Assembly (NCBI RefSeq): GCF_036323735.1
Contig: NC_086034.1
Location: 13,665,001-13,729,000, forward strand
DNA from: Rattus norvegicus
Taxonomy: Eukaryota > Chordata > Mammalia > Rodentia > Muridae
Reading direction: 5' to 3'
Length of the DNA stretch: 64,000 nt
The notes beneath the pieces were generated by a model, which worked only from the letters and a program-made list of their open reading frames with translations, ran no database searches and had not been told where the DNA came from. Of the stretch, positions 1-9,848 are shown in pieces. Position 1 is the first letter of the stretch; each line of letters opens with the position of its first letter. Made by a program: the position numbers and the translations under genes.

Positions 1-483
1 AAAAAAAAGAAAAGACCACAGAGATTCCGTAAGAGGGCAGTCAGAATGGCTGAGATCAAAAACTCAGATTATAACAGTTGCTGGTGAGGATGTGGAGAAG
101 CCTAGACACACCTCTAAAATAAGTGGCTCTCTAAGCTGGAACAACCACTCTTGAAATCAGTTGGGAGTTTCCTCAGAAAATTAGAGATTGAATTACCTGA
201 GGCCCAAGCTATCCCAATCCTAGAATACACCGAGAAGATGCTCCAAACTTTGCAATGGACATTTGATCCACTATGTTCTTAACAGCATTGATTAGAATAC
301 CCAGAAGCTGGAAAGATATCAGGTGTCCATCAACAGAGGAAGGGATAAAGAAAATGTGGGACATATTCAGAATTGAATAATTACTATGCTACTAACAAAA
401 AGCAAATCATGACATTCTAGTGCAAATGGATGGAACAAGAAATTATCCTCAGGGAAGTAAACCAAACACACCCACAAACACAC

Positions 484-515
<32 letters not shown>

Positions 516-1275
516 AGCAAAAACCAATAGAAACAAACCAACAATAACCTCAATAACAACCATAACAAAACATACTCTTCACTCCCTTAGAAATGGATAG
601 TAGACCAAGCTTGGAGTAGCCAGGATATAGTCCATACAATACCAGAACCTTAAGAGGAAGGACTACCAAAGTGAGGATGTTTCAGTGCTTTTAGAAGGGG
701 GATCCAACAATTTATTAGGAGGTGTAGTGAAAAATTCTGTGTGTCAAAGTGACATAAGCTTGCGTTATCCCAGAGATCAGAGACCCAGTTGAGGAAATGC
801 CTCAGGAGACACAGGTGTAAGGCATTTCAACAACTAGGAACAACAAAGGAGGACACAGCTCAGTGTGAGTGGTATCATCTCTGGGGTGTTAGTCTTGGCT
901 TCCCTAAGAGAGCAAACTGAGTAAGTTAGGGAACATAAGTCAGAAACAAACCTGTCACCAGGGCCACAGTATCAGCTTCTGCTTTCTGACCTGCTTGAGT
1001 TCGAGTCTTGACTTCCTTTGGTGCTGAATAAACCCTTTCCTCCCCAACTCTTTTCTTAGTCATGATGTTTGTGTGGGAATAAAAACCCTAACTAAGATGG
1101 GAAAACTGGAAAACTCAGTGTAGGGAAATGGGAAAGCATGGTTGGATGGGCAGGTACTCACCTCGCTAGAACAAGAGGAAGACAAAATGGATAGGGGTCT
1201 TATTTGAAAAAAAAAAGGCAGAACTGGATAATATTTGAAATGTATATATAATATATCCAATAAAAATGATTAAAT
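1..1275 (+). mobile_element. L1 3' end (ORF2 tail and 3' UTR), unit 1
   Basis: This is the plus-strand end of a decayed rodent L1. It includes the degenerate ORF2 C-terminal region, a CAAAA-type simple repeat at about 485-518, and a 3' terminus of the form AATATTTGAAATGTATATA followed by ATCCAATAAAA. The L1 is split by an unrelated interspersed repeat at about 735-1098. It begins outside the window; the corresponding start in the next unit lies at about 4725. Confidence 0.8.
735..1098 (+). mobile_element. Rodent interspersed repeat inside the L1 (URR1-like, tentative)
   Basis: It carries the familiar rodent string with GAGGAAATGCCTC, CTGACCTGCTTGAGTT, AATAAACCCTTTCCTCCCCAA and CATGATGTTTGTG, ending AACCCTAACTAAGA. 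I recognise this as a common rodent repeat that I tentatively place in the hAT-type URR1 group from its ending. The family name is from memory and was not checked. It interrupts the L1 3' UTR, so it inserted after that L1. Confidence 0.5.
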
Positions 1276-1280
1276 AAAAT

Positions 1281-2199
1281 GAACCAACACAAGATAGAAA
1301 AAGAAATAAAAACTGAAGGAAAGAAGAAATGATAGAAATAAGTAAAAAAAAAGGAACAGAAAGAGAGCATTAAAAGAAGAAAAGACAGATGGAATGAAGA
1401 AAGAAGTTACAAAGGAAGGGTGGAATAAAAGAAGGAAAAGGTTAGAAAGGAACAACTAGAATAACAAACAAAACCACAACAGGATGCAGTCTACTCTCCT
1501 CACAGTTTTCTGCACAATGCAAAACGTCATGGCAGCATTTTGACTAAGCTATTTGAGCCTTCATAGGGCAAGGATTTTTCCTGTGTAGGCCAACTTTCTT
1601 AAGCAACAAAGTGCTGCAAGCCTCTCTTGTCTTCTAATACCTTCCTTCTCCCCACATCTCCTGGCCATGGCTTTCCCCACAGGTACAAAGACCAAAAGCC
1701 AAGCCAGACCTTTGCATTTCCATTTTGACATTGGCCACCTGTGTCTCCACTTGCTGGGTTGTCAGGAGATTGCCCTTCATTTTGATTGAATCTCCTTCTG
1801 CTTGCCTCTCTGCCACTTTAGGTCTGTCTCTTTTTTCTTTACTATCAATGTTTATCTCCTTTTTGAAACTCTGTGTGACTACTCAATACTTCTTTTCTAA
1901 ATAGGTAGACACGTACCTGGTTTTCTCCATGGCTTTTGTTCACATGACCTTGGACCCAAAGCACTATCACAGGTATGGACTAAGGCTGGGTGTCCGTGTA
2001 CCAGTGCACTTCCCCTAATAGGAGAGAAAATCGGCAAACTTTGGCCCACTTTGCTCCTCATCTGGACATGCAGGTTTTCTCTTTCTGTATCTTCTTTCTT
2101 CTTACTCGCATCTGTGTGTGTTTTAATGCCTCTTCTGCATTATCACTAAAATAATCATAACTCTAACATATACACGAACACAAACCCACACCTAACAAG
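1281..2199. other. Non-coding 3' flank of gene copy 1
   Basis: Positions 1281-1460 are a purine-rich A/G tract. Positions 1460-2199 are ordinary low-copy-looking sequence with no convincing exon. Short minus-strand open frames here begin with non-ATG codons and look random. The stretch is identical to 6420-7338 in unit 2. Confidence 0.6.
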
Positions 2200-2204
2200 A
2201 CACA

Positions 2205-2251
<47 letters not shown>

Positions 2252-2252
2252 A
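2200..2252. repeat. (CA)n microsatellite, unit 1
   Basis: A run of alternating CA with a few CG and AA interruptions. It is longer than the matching repeat in unit 2 (7341-7379). It also marks the point where units 1 and 2 stop being identical. Confidence 0.95.
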
Positions 2253-2583
2253 GTAACACACAGGCACAATCACTCGATTTAGACAGGTTTTATTTTATTT
2301 TGTTTTGTTTTTACCTTTAATATCTCTCAGATTCACTAAATCATCTAGATTGTGGGAATTGAGGGCTATTCTTCCACGGAGATTTCAACTCGTATTTACA
2401 TACATGACTAAGTATGACTCTAAGACATATTGGATGGTATGATCACATGAATGTACCTTTGTGGAACTCTCTGTACAGAGTGAGTCCATTTATCCAACTG
2501 AAATGCAATATCTACATTAATCTGTATCCATCATTCTCAAGACATGTAAACACCAACACACTGAATAAATGGGGAGGTAGATA

Positions 2584-2589
2584 TTTATT
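2584..2589 (-). promoter_or_regulatory. Candidate polyadenylation signal, gene copy 1
   Basis: TTTATT on the plus strand reads AATAAA on the minus strand, about 225 nt beyond the stop codon of the elongin-A-like gene. That gives a 3' UTR of roughly 250 nt. It is conserved in unit 2. Confidence 0.55.
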
Positions 2590-2813
2590 TACTTTGGAGC
2601 ATGATTTACAACTTGCCATGGGACAAGGGTGTAGGTTGGAAAATCTTGTCCAGAGGCACAGTGAAAACTCCAGAAAAGGGTGCTGTGGAGTGTGTCTGGA
2701 GCTTGACAACCACAGTGTGTTCTGTGCCAGTTCTTCCAGGAGAAAGAGTGTATGCCCAGTCCTTCGAAGTCCCAGGAGTGGCAGGTACTGTGACTGTGGA
2801 GAGCATCAGCAAG

Positions 2814-4371
2814 TCACTTTGTGTAGAACCTACGGCTGTAGTCCCTGAATGCCTTGGCCATGAGTGGAGCAGGTCTCTTAGGTGGCGCCTTTTTTGGTCC
2901 TATTGCTCGAGAGGGCAGGCAGGAAAGCTTCTGGGATCCTGGATGGGTAGGAGCCTCAGGAAGACTGTGGGAAGTTGGTACAGTATCAGCCCTTCTGGAT
3001 CCAAGCTCCCCTTGTTGACCAGGGCTCTTGTGCTGGGTATGGAAGGAGGTCATGGTTGTCTGTCTTGCTTGCAGCCTCTTGGCCATTGAGTTTTGGATGC
3101 GGGCTCTGACGGCCTGAAGCCTCTCCTCTTGGGACTCCTGAAGACACAGGTGTGCAGAGGGCTTAGTCGAGCTCTGTCTTTGCTTGCTAGTCTGCGTCTG
3201 GCACTGTGTCTTCTCCTTGGACTGCCCAGGCTCAGTTTCTTCTTTGACCGATTGTCCGACAGTAGCATTCCTGATGACAGCCGGGGGCTTACCCAGGAGC
3301 CCTGGGTGGGATTCCTGAGGACAAGGGTCTGCTGGAAGACGCCCTGAATAGACTGGCGTTTTGTTGTTCTTTCTGAGATACCAGCCCCTAGGTGACGCTT
3401 CTCGATCCAGCTGAGAGGAAGAAGGCTGCGGGACACCATCCACAGCAAGGCAGGTTTGACCACAGCCCTGAGAATCTGGGCTAGCACAGTCAGCCGTGGG
3501 ATTCTGCTCCTTGGATATTTGAGAATCACCTCGAGGAATCTTTGCGGGAGGCTCCCGAGCTTCCTCAAGCCAGGGGAGTTCACTCTTCCTCTTGCATGGT
3601 GGTGGGACCTGTAGAAGGAGATCAGCATTCAGAATTGAGGCAATCCAACACCCAACCTATCCCAGTGGCTTCCTCCCACTCCCGGGGCCCTGATGAGTGT
3701 TGTTTCTGTGCCCCCCAATCACAAGCCACTTGTGTTTCTCTGACACAGGCCCTGGCTTTCTGGAGAGAGGCTTGGCTCCCTCATGATCAAAGGCCCCTCA
3801 TGCTCAAAGGCTCCTCAAAGCTCGCACCCTGGATTCCTACCTGCCCTGGGTCCTGGACAGCTGGCTGCTGCTCAGAGCTCCTGTTTTCTGCTGGATCCAG
3901 GCTTGGACTCCTGGGCGTCTGTGGGTGAAAATCTCTGTTGGACTTGCAGCTAGGGCTCAGGCAATGGATCCAGCCTGGGTTGCATTTGCTGAGCCCAAAA
4001 AATACCTGTCCCCCAGCAACTCGGCTTACCTGGAATATTTGCTCCTGGTTTGTCTGTTCTAGACCAGTGCTCTGATGCGCTGTCCTGTGGCTCCTCAGCA
4101 ATCCAAAGTCCAGGGAGTCTTGCTCTTGTTGGGGTCCCAGCACGAACCCCGGTGACCACTTGTCTACTAGGTCCTTAACAAAGGGGAGCAGGAGCTGCTG
4201 ATTCTTCAACGTCTTTATGGTCTTTCTGAAGCCAATCTCTGCCAGGCTGTCGCACAGGATAGGCACAGAAGACAGTTTCTTCAGTGTTTTGTAGATCTTT
4301 CCTGGGTCGCTCTCTCGACACAGACAGTCCAGGATCTCCTGCAGGGCGCCTGCCTGAGAGCCTGGTTCCAT
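2814..4371 (-). CDS. Elongin-A-like protein, intact copy (3 exons)
   Basis: The exons are 4030-4371, 3841-3918 and 2814-3608, all joined in phase 0 and giving 404 residues. Donors read CAG|GTAAGC and CAG|GTAGGA; acceptors are CCCACAG and CTTCTACAG. The chosen ATG has G at -3 and +4; the open frame reaches a GTG further upstream, which I discount. Residues ~9-72 resemble the TFIIS N-terminal (LW) domain of elongin A (KTLKKLSSVPI, FVKDLVDKW). Residues 223-229 (KTPVYSG) match the motif that precedes the BC-box in elongin A. Residues ~294-336 match the region after it, and the C-terminus (APLMAKAFRDYSRRF) matches the elongin A basic tail. No BC-box is recognisable between them. Elongin A stimulates RNA polymerase II elongation and serves as a CUL5 ubiquitin-ligase adaptor in the nucleus; whether this short paralogue does either is unknown. 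Intron 1 (111 nt) is open in frame, so its retention would give a protein of about 194 residues. The gene is small for the family: elongin A is about 770 residues. Confidence 0.7.
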
Positions 4372-4533
4372 GTCCACAGCCAAGGACACGAAGGGACACT
4401 CTTGGTTCGATCAGCACACTCGACCCAACTCGTCCGTGCCCTGCCTCTAGTGAGCTGGGTGCTGTCCTGAGCAGACCACAAGTTCAGAGAGAGGCCAACC
4501 GCCTAGTGCTCCTTTCCTCTCTTTGGTTTGCCA

Positions 4534-4669
4534 TTTTATACCTGAGGCTGGCAGGTGGAACCTGGGCCACACCTCCTCCTCACTACGTCAGTTACTGACT
4601 GGTCCAATATGCAAATAGATGCATTCCTAGAGCCTTGTTCAAAGTGGCAGTCTAAGTAGGTCAAGGTCA
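4534..4669 (-). promoter_or_regulatory. Promoter of elongin-A-like copy 1
   Basis: Read on the minus strand toward the gene, there is an NR5A/ERR-type half site (TCAAGGTCA on the plus strand, 4661-4669). Next come an octamer (plus ATGCAAAT, 4609-4616) next to a CCAAT box (4604-4608). A CRE-like TGACGTA (4584-4590) follows, and then a TATA box, TATAAAA, at 4540-4534. A start near 4505-4512 would leave about 135 nt of 5' UTR before the ATG at 4371. The motif matches are seen directly; use in vivo is inferred. Confidence 0.55.
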
Positions 4670-4724
4670 TACACATAAGACCAGATTGAATCAAAGTAAT
4701 GGAAGAAAAACTGTGGGGAGGGTC

Positions 4725-5622
4725 GAATACATGGACACACAGAAAGTATACTGAATAAAAGACCAATGGCTTCTGCTCTATGATCAAGAATAGACCAATG
4801 GGACCTCATATCATTTCAAAGTCTCTGCAAGCAAAGGACACTGTCATTAAGACCAAACAGCAGCCAACAGTTTGGGAGAAGATCTTTACCAATCCTACAT
4901 ACAATAGATGCCCTATATCCAAAAGACTCAAAGAACTCAAATAGTTACACTCCAGAGATTTAAATAACTCTCTTTAAAATGGGGTGCATATCTAAACAAG
5001 AATTCTCATCTGAGGAACATCTAATGTCTGATAAGAACCTACAGATATTTGCAACATCCATAGGCATCAGGGAAATGCAAATCTGCTAAAAAATAAAATA
5101 AAATGAAAACAAAAAAACAAAAAAAAAACAAGAAAAAAAAAAAAAAAGAAAAGACCACAGAGATTCCGTAAGAGGGCAGTCAGAATGGCTGAGATCAAAA
5201 ACTCAGATTATAACAGTTGCTGGTGAGGATGTGGAGAAGCCTAGACACACCTCTAAAATAAGTGGCTCTCTAAGCTGGAACAACCACTCTTGAAATCAGT
5301 TGGGAGTTTCCTCAGAAAATTAGAGATTGAATTACCTGAGGCCCAAGCTATCCCAATCCTAGAATACACCGAGAAGATGCTCCAAACTTTGCAATGGACA
5401 TTTGATCCACTATGTTCTTAACAGCATTGATTAGAATACCCAGAAGCTGGAAAGATATCAGGTGTCCATCAACAGAGGAAGGGATAAAGAAAATGTGGGA
5501 CATATTCAGAATTGAATAATTACTATGCTACTAACAAAAAGCAAATCATGACATTCTAGTGCAAATGGATGGAACAAGAAATTATCCTCAGGGAAGTAAA
5601 CCAAACACACCCACAAACACAC

Positions 5623-5654
<32 letters not shown>

Positions 5655-6414
5655 AGCAAAAACCAATAGAAACAAACCAACAATAACCTCAATAACAACC
5701 ATAACAAAACATACTCTTCACTCCCTTAGAAATGGATAGTAGACCAAGCTTGGAGTAGCCAGGATATAGTCCATACAATACCAGAACCTTAAGAGGAAGG
5801 ACTACCAAAGTGAGGATGTTTCAGTGCTTTTAGAAGGGGGATCCAACAATTTATTAGGAGGTGTAGTGAAAAATTCTGTGTGTCAAAGTGACATAAGCTT
5901 GCGTTATCCCAGAGATCAGAGACCCAGTTGAGGAAATGCCTCAGGAGACACAGGTGTAAGGCATTTCAACAACTAGGAACAACAAAGGAGGACACAGCTC
6001 AGTGTGAGTGGTATCATCTCTGGGGTGTTAGTCTTGGCTTCCCTAAGAGAGCAAACTGAGTAAGTTAGGGAACATAAGTCAGAAACAAACCTGTCACCAG
6101 GGCCACAGTATCAGCTTCTGCTTTCTGACCTGCTTGAGTTCGAGTCTTGACTTCCTTTGGTGCTGAATAAACCCTTTCCTCCCCAACTCTTTTCTTAGTC
6201 ATGATGTTTGTGTGGGAATAAAAACCCTAACTAAGATGGGAAAACTGGAAAACTCAGTGTAGGGAAATGGGAAAGCATGGTTGGATGGGCAGGTACTCAC
6301 CTCGCTAGAACAAGAGGAAGACAAAATGGATAGGGGTCTTATTTGAAAAAAAAAAGGCAGAACTGGATAATATTTGAAATGTATATATAATATATCCAAT
6401 AAAAATGATTAAAT
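4725..6414 (+). mobile_element. L1 3' fragment spanning the unit 1/2 boundary
   Basis: Plus-strand L1 beginning in the ORF2 tail (ACCAATGGCTTCTGCTCTATGATC) about 55 bp beyond the gene's promoter motifs. It ends at the L1 3' terminus near 6414. An A-rich stretch at about 5088-5150 and the URR1-like repeat at 5874-6237 interrupt it. Confidence 0.8.
5874..6237 (+). mobile_element. Rodent interspersed repeat (URR1-like, tentative), unit 2
   Basis: Exact duplicate of the copy at 735-1098, at offset 5139. Confidence 0.5.
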
Positions 6415-6419
6415 AAAAT

Positions 6420-7338
6420 GAACCAACACAAGATAGAAAAAGAAATAAAAACTGAAGGAAAGAAGAAATGATAGAAATAAGTAAAAAAAAAGGAACAGAA
6501 AGAGAGCATTAAAAGAAGAAAAGACAGATGGAATGAAGAAAGAAGTTACAAAGGAAGGGTGGAATAAAAGAAGGAAAAGGTTAGAAAGGAACAACTAGAA
6601 TAACAAACAAAACCACAACAGGATGCAGTCTACTCTCCTCACAGTTTTCTGCACAATGCAAAACGTCATGGCAGCATTTTGACTAAGCTATTTGAGCCTT
6701 CATAGGGCAAGGATTTTTCCTGTGTAGGCCAACTTTCTTAAGCAACAAAGTGCTGCAAGCCTCTCTTGTCTTCTAATACCTTCCTTCTCCCCACATCTCC
6801 TGGCCATGGCTTTCCCCACAGGTACAAAGACCAAAAGCCAAGCCAGACCTTTGCATTTCCATTTTGACATTGGCCACCTGTGTCTCCACTTGCTGGGTTG
6901 TCAGGAGATTGCCCTTCATTTTGATTGAATCTCCTTCTGCTTGCCTCTCTGCCACTTTAGGTCTGTCTCTTTTTTCTTTACTATCAATGTTTATCTCCTT
7001 TTTGAAACTCTGTGTGACTACTCAATACTTCTTTTCTAAATAGGTAGACACGTACCTGGTTTTCTCCATGGCTTTTGTTCACATGACCTTGGACCCAAAG
7101 CACTATCACAGGTATGGACTAAGGCTGGGTGTCCGTGTACCAGTGCACTTCCCCTAATAGGAGAGAAAATCGGCAAACTTTGGCCCACTTTGCTCCTCAT
7201 CTGGACATGCAGGTTTTCTCTTTCTGTATCTTCTTTCTTCTTACTCGCATCTGTGTGTGTTTTAATGCCTCTTCTGCATTATCACTAAAATAATCATAAC
7301 TCTAACATATACACGAACACAAACCCACACCTAACAAG
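6420..7338. other. Non-coding 3' flank of gene copy 2
   Basis: Identical to 1281-2199: a purine-rich tract followed by sequence with no supported exon. Confidence 0.6.
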
Positions 7339-7340
7339 AC

Positions 7341-7379
<39 letters not shown>
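7341..7379. repeat. (CA)n microsatellite, unit 2
   Basis: Shorter allele of the array at 2200-2252; the difference shifts the unit offset from 5139 to 5125. Confidence 0.95.
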
Positions 7380-7381
<2 letters not shown>

Positions 7382-7708
7382 CACACAGGCACAATCACTC
7401 GATTTAGACAGGTTTTATTTTATTTTGTTTTGTTTTTACCTTTAATATCTCTCAGATTCACTAAATCATCTAGATTGTGGGAATTGAGGGCTAGTCTTCC
7501 ACGGAGATTTCAACTCGTATTTACATACATGACTAAGTATGACTCTAAGACATATTGGATGGTATGATCACATGAATGTACCTTTGTGGAACTCTCTGTA
7601 CAGAGTGAGTCCATTTATCCAACTGAAATGCAATATCTACATTAATCTGTATCCATCATTCTCAAGACATGTAAACACCAACACACTGAATAAAGGGGGA
7701 GGTAGATA

Positions 7709-7714
7709 TTTATT
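7709..7714 (-). promoter_or_regulatory. Candidate polyadenylation signal, gene copy 2
   Basis: AATAAA on the minus strand, in the same place relative to the stop codon as in unit 1. Confidence 0.5.
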
Positions 7715-7938
7715 TACTTTGGAGCATGATTTACAACTTGCCATGGGACAAGGGTGTAGGTTGGAAAATCTTGTCCAGAGGCACAGTGAAAACTCCAGAA
7801 AAGGGTGCTGTGGAGTGTGTCTGGAGCTTGACAACCACAGTGTGTTCTGTGCCAGTTCTTCCAAGAGAAAGAGTGTATGCCCAGTCCTTCGAAGTCCCAG
7901 GAGTGGCAGGTACTGTGACTGTGGAGAGCATCAGCAAG

Positions 7939-9495
7939 TCACTTTGTGTAGAACCTACGGCTGTAGTCCCTGAATGCCTTGGCCATGAGTGGAGCAGGTC
8001 TCTTAGGTGGCGCCTTTTTTGGGACTATTGCTCGAGAGGGCAGGCAGGAAAGCTTCTGGGATCCTGGATGGGTAGGAGCCTCAGGAAGACTGTGGGAAGT
8101 TGGTACAGTATCAGCCCTTCTGGGTCCAAGCTCCCCTTGTTGACCAGGGCTCTTGTGCTGGGTATGGAAGGAGGTCATGGTTGTCTGTCTTGCTTGCAGC
8201 CTCTTGGCCATTGAGTTGTGGATGCGGGCTCTGACGGCCTGAAGCCTCTCCTCTTGGGACTCCTGAAGACACAGGTGTGCAGAGGGCTTAGTCAAGCTCT
8301 GTCTTTGCTTGCTAGTCTGCGTCTGGCACTGTGTCTTCTCCTTGGACTGCCCAGGCTCAGTTTCTTCTTTGACCGATTGTCCGACAGTAGCATTCCTGAT
8401 GACAGCCGGGGGCTTACCCAGGAGCCCTGGGTGGGATTCCTGAGGACAAGGGTCTGCTGGAAGACGCCCTGAATAGACTGGCGTTTTGTTGTTCTTTCTG
8501 AGATACCAGCCCCTAGGTGACGCTTCTCGATCCAGCTGAGAGGAAGAAGGCTGCGGGACACCATCCACAGCAAGGCAGGTTTGACCACAGCCCTGAGAAT
8601 CTGGGCTAGCACAGTCAGCCGTGGGATTCTGCTCCCTGGATATTTGAGAATCACCTCGAGGAATCTTTGCGGGAGGCTCCCGAGCTTCCTCAAGACAGGG
8701 GAGTTCACTCTTCCTCTTGCATGGTGGTGGGACCTGTAGAAGGAGATCAGCATTCAGAATTGAGGCAATCCAACACCCAACCTGTCCCAGTGGCTTCCTC
8801 CCACTCCCGGGGCCCTGATGAGTGTTGTTTCTGTGTCCCCCAATCACAAGCCACTTGTGTTTCTCTGACACAGGCCCTGGCTTTCTGGAGAGAGGCTTGG
8901 CTCCCTCATGATCAAAGGCCCCTCATGCTCAAAGGCTCCTCAAAGCTCGCACCCTGGATTCCTACCTGCCCTGGGTCCTGGACAGCTGGCTGCTGCTCAG
9001 AGCTCCTGTTTTCTGCTGGATCCAGGCTTGGACTCCTGGGCGTCTGTGGGTGAAAATCTCTGTTGGACTTGCAGCTAGGGCTCAGGCAATGGATCCAGCC
9101 TGGGTTGCATTTGCTGAGCCCAAAAAATACCTGTCCCCCAGCAACTCGGCTTACCTGGAATATTTGCTCCTGGTTTGTCTCTTCTAGACCAGTGCTCTGA
9201 TACGCTGTCCTGTGGCTCCTCAGCAATCCAAAGTCCAGGGAGTCTTGCTCTTGTTGGGGTCCCAGCACGAACCCCGGTGACCACTTGTCTACTAGGTCCT
9301 TAACAAAGCGAGCAGGAGCTGCTGATTCTTCAATGTCTTTATGGTCTTTCTGAAGCCAATCTCTGCCAGGCTGTCGCACAGGATAGGCACAGAAGACAGT
9401 TTCTTCAGTGTTTTGTAGATCTTTCCTGGGTCGCTCTCTCGACACAGACAGTCCAGGATCTCCTGCAGGGCGCCTGCCTGAGAGCCTGGTTCCAT
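7939..9495 (-). pseudogene. Elongin-A-like copy 2, frameshifted in exon 1
   Basis: The exon layout is the same as in copy 1 (9155-9495, 8966-9043, 7939-8733) and both splice-site pairs are preserved. At about 9308 copy 2 has AAAGCGAGC where copy 1 has AAAGGGGAGC, a net 1-nt loss. The reading frame then leaves the LW-like domain after QLLL and stops six codons later (ALLRT, stop). The remaining domain sequence continues in another frame. Exon 3 is still fully open for 264 codons, and it differs from copy 1 by six amino-acid changes and no silent changes. The long open frame that starts in intron 2 (8871) begins with GTG and is not a credible alternative start. This is either a recent pseudogene or a null allele, provided the deletion is not a sequencing error. 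Confidence 0.7.
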
Positions 9496-9657
9496 GTCCA
9501 CAGCCAAGGACACGAAGGGACACTCTTGGTTCGATCAGCACACTCGACCCAACTCGTCCGTGCCCTGCCTCTAGTGAGCTGGGTGCTGTCCTGAGCAGAC
9601 CACAAGTTCAGAGAGAGGCCAACCGCCTAGTGCTCCTTTCCTCTCTTTGGTTTGCCA

Positions 9658-9793
9658 TTTTATACCTGAGGCTGGCAGGTGGAACCTGGGCCACACCTCC
9701 TCCTCACTATGTCAGTTACTGACTGGTCCAATATGCAAATAGATGCATTCCTAGAGCCTTGTTCAAAGTGGCAGTCTATGTAGGTCAAGGTCA
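9658..9793 (-). promoter_or_regulatory. Promoter region of elongin-A-like copy 2 (CRE-like site altered)
   Basis: The TATA box (9658-9664), CCAAT box, octamer (9733-9740) and TCAAGGTCA half site (9785-9793) match unit 1. The CRE-like site has lost its CpG: plus-strand TATGTCA at 9708-9714 replaces TACGTCA. Confidence 0.5.
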
Positions 9794-9848
9794 TACACAT
9801 AAGACCAGATTGAATCAAAGGAATGGAAGAAAAACTGTGGGGAGGGTC

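Noticed and set aside
1060..1455. Phe/Leu-rich minus-strand frames
   Set aside because: They read the L1 3' end and a purine-rich tract backwards.
2414..3089. Plus-strand open frames of 144 and 162 codons over the gene
   Set aside because: Antisense shadows of exon 3 and the 3' UTR; no plus-strand gene signals.
7939..8871. 310-codon open frame in copy 2 taken as a single-exon gene
   Set aside because: Its first codons lie in intron 2, begin with GTG and precede a strong CTTCTACAG acceptor. In copy 1 the same intronic stretch has a stop.
8912..9541. 209-codon minus-strand frame across exon 1 of copy 2
   Set aside because: It joins a GTG-started out-of-frame stretch to the true frame only because of the 1-nt deletion.
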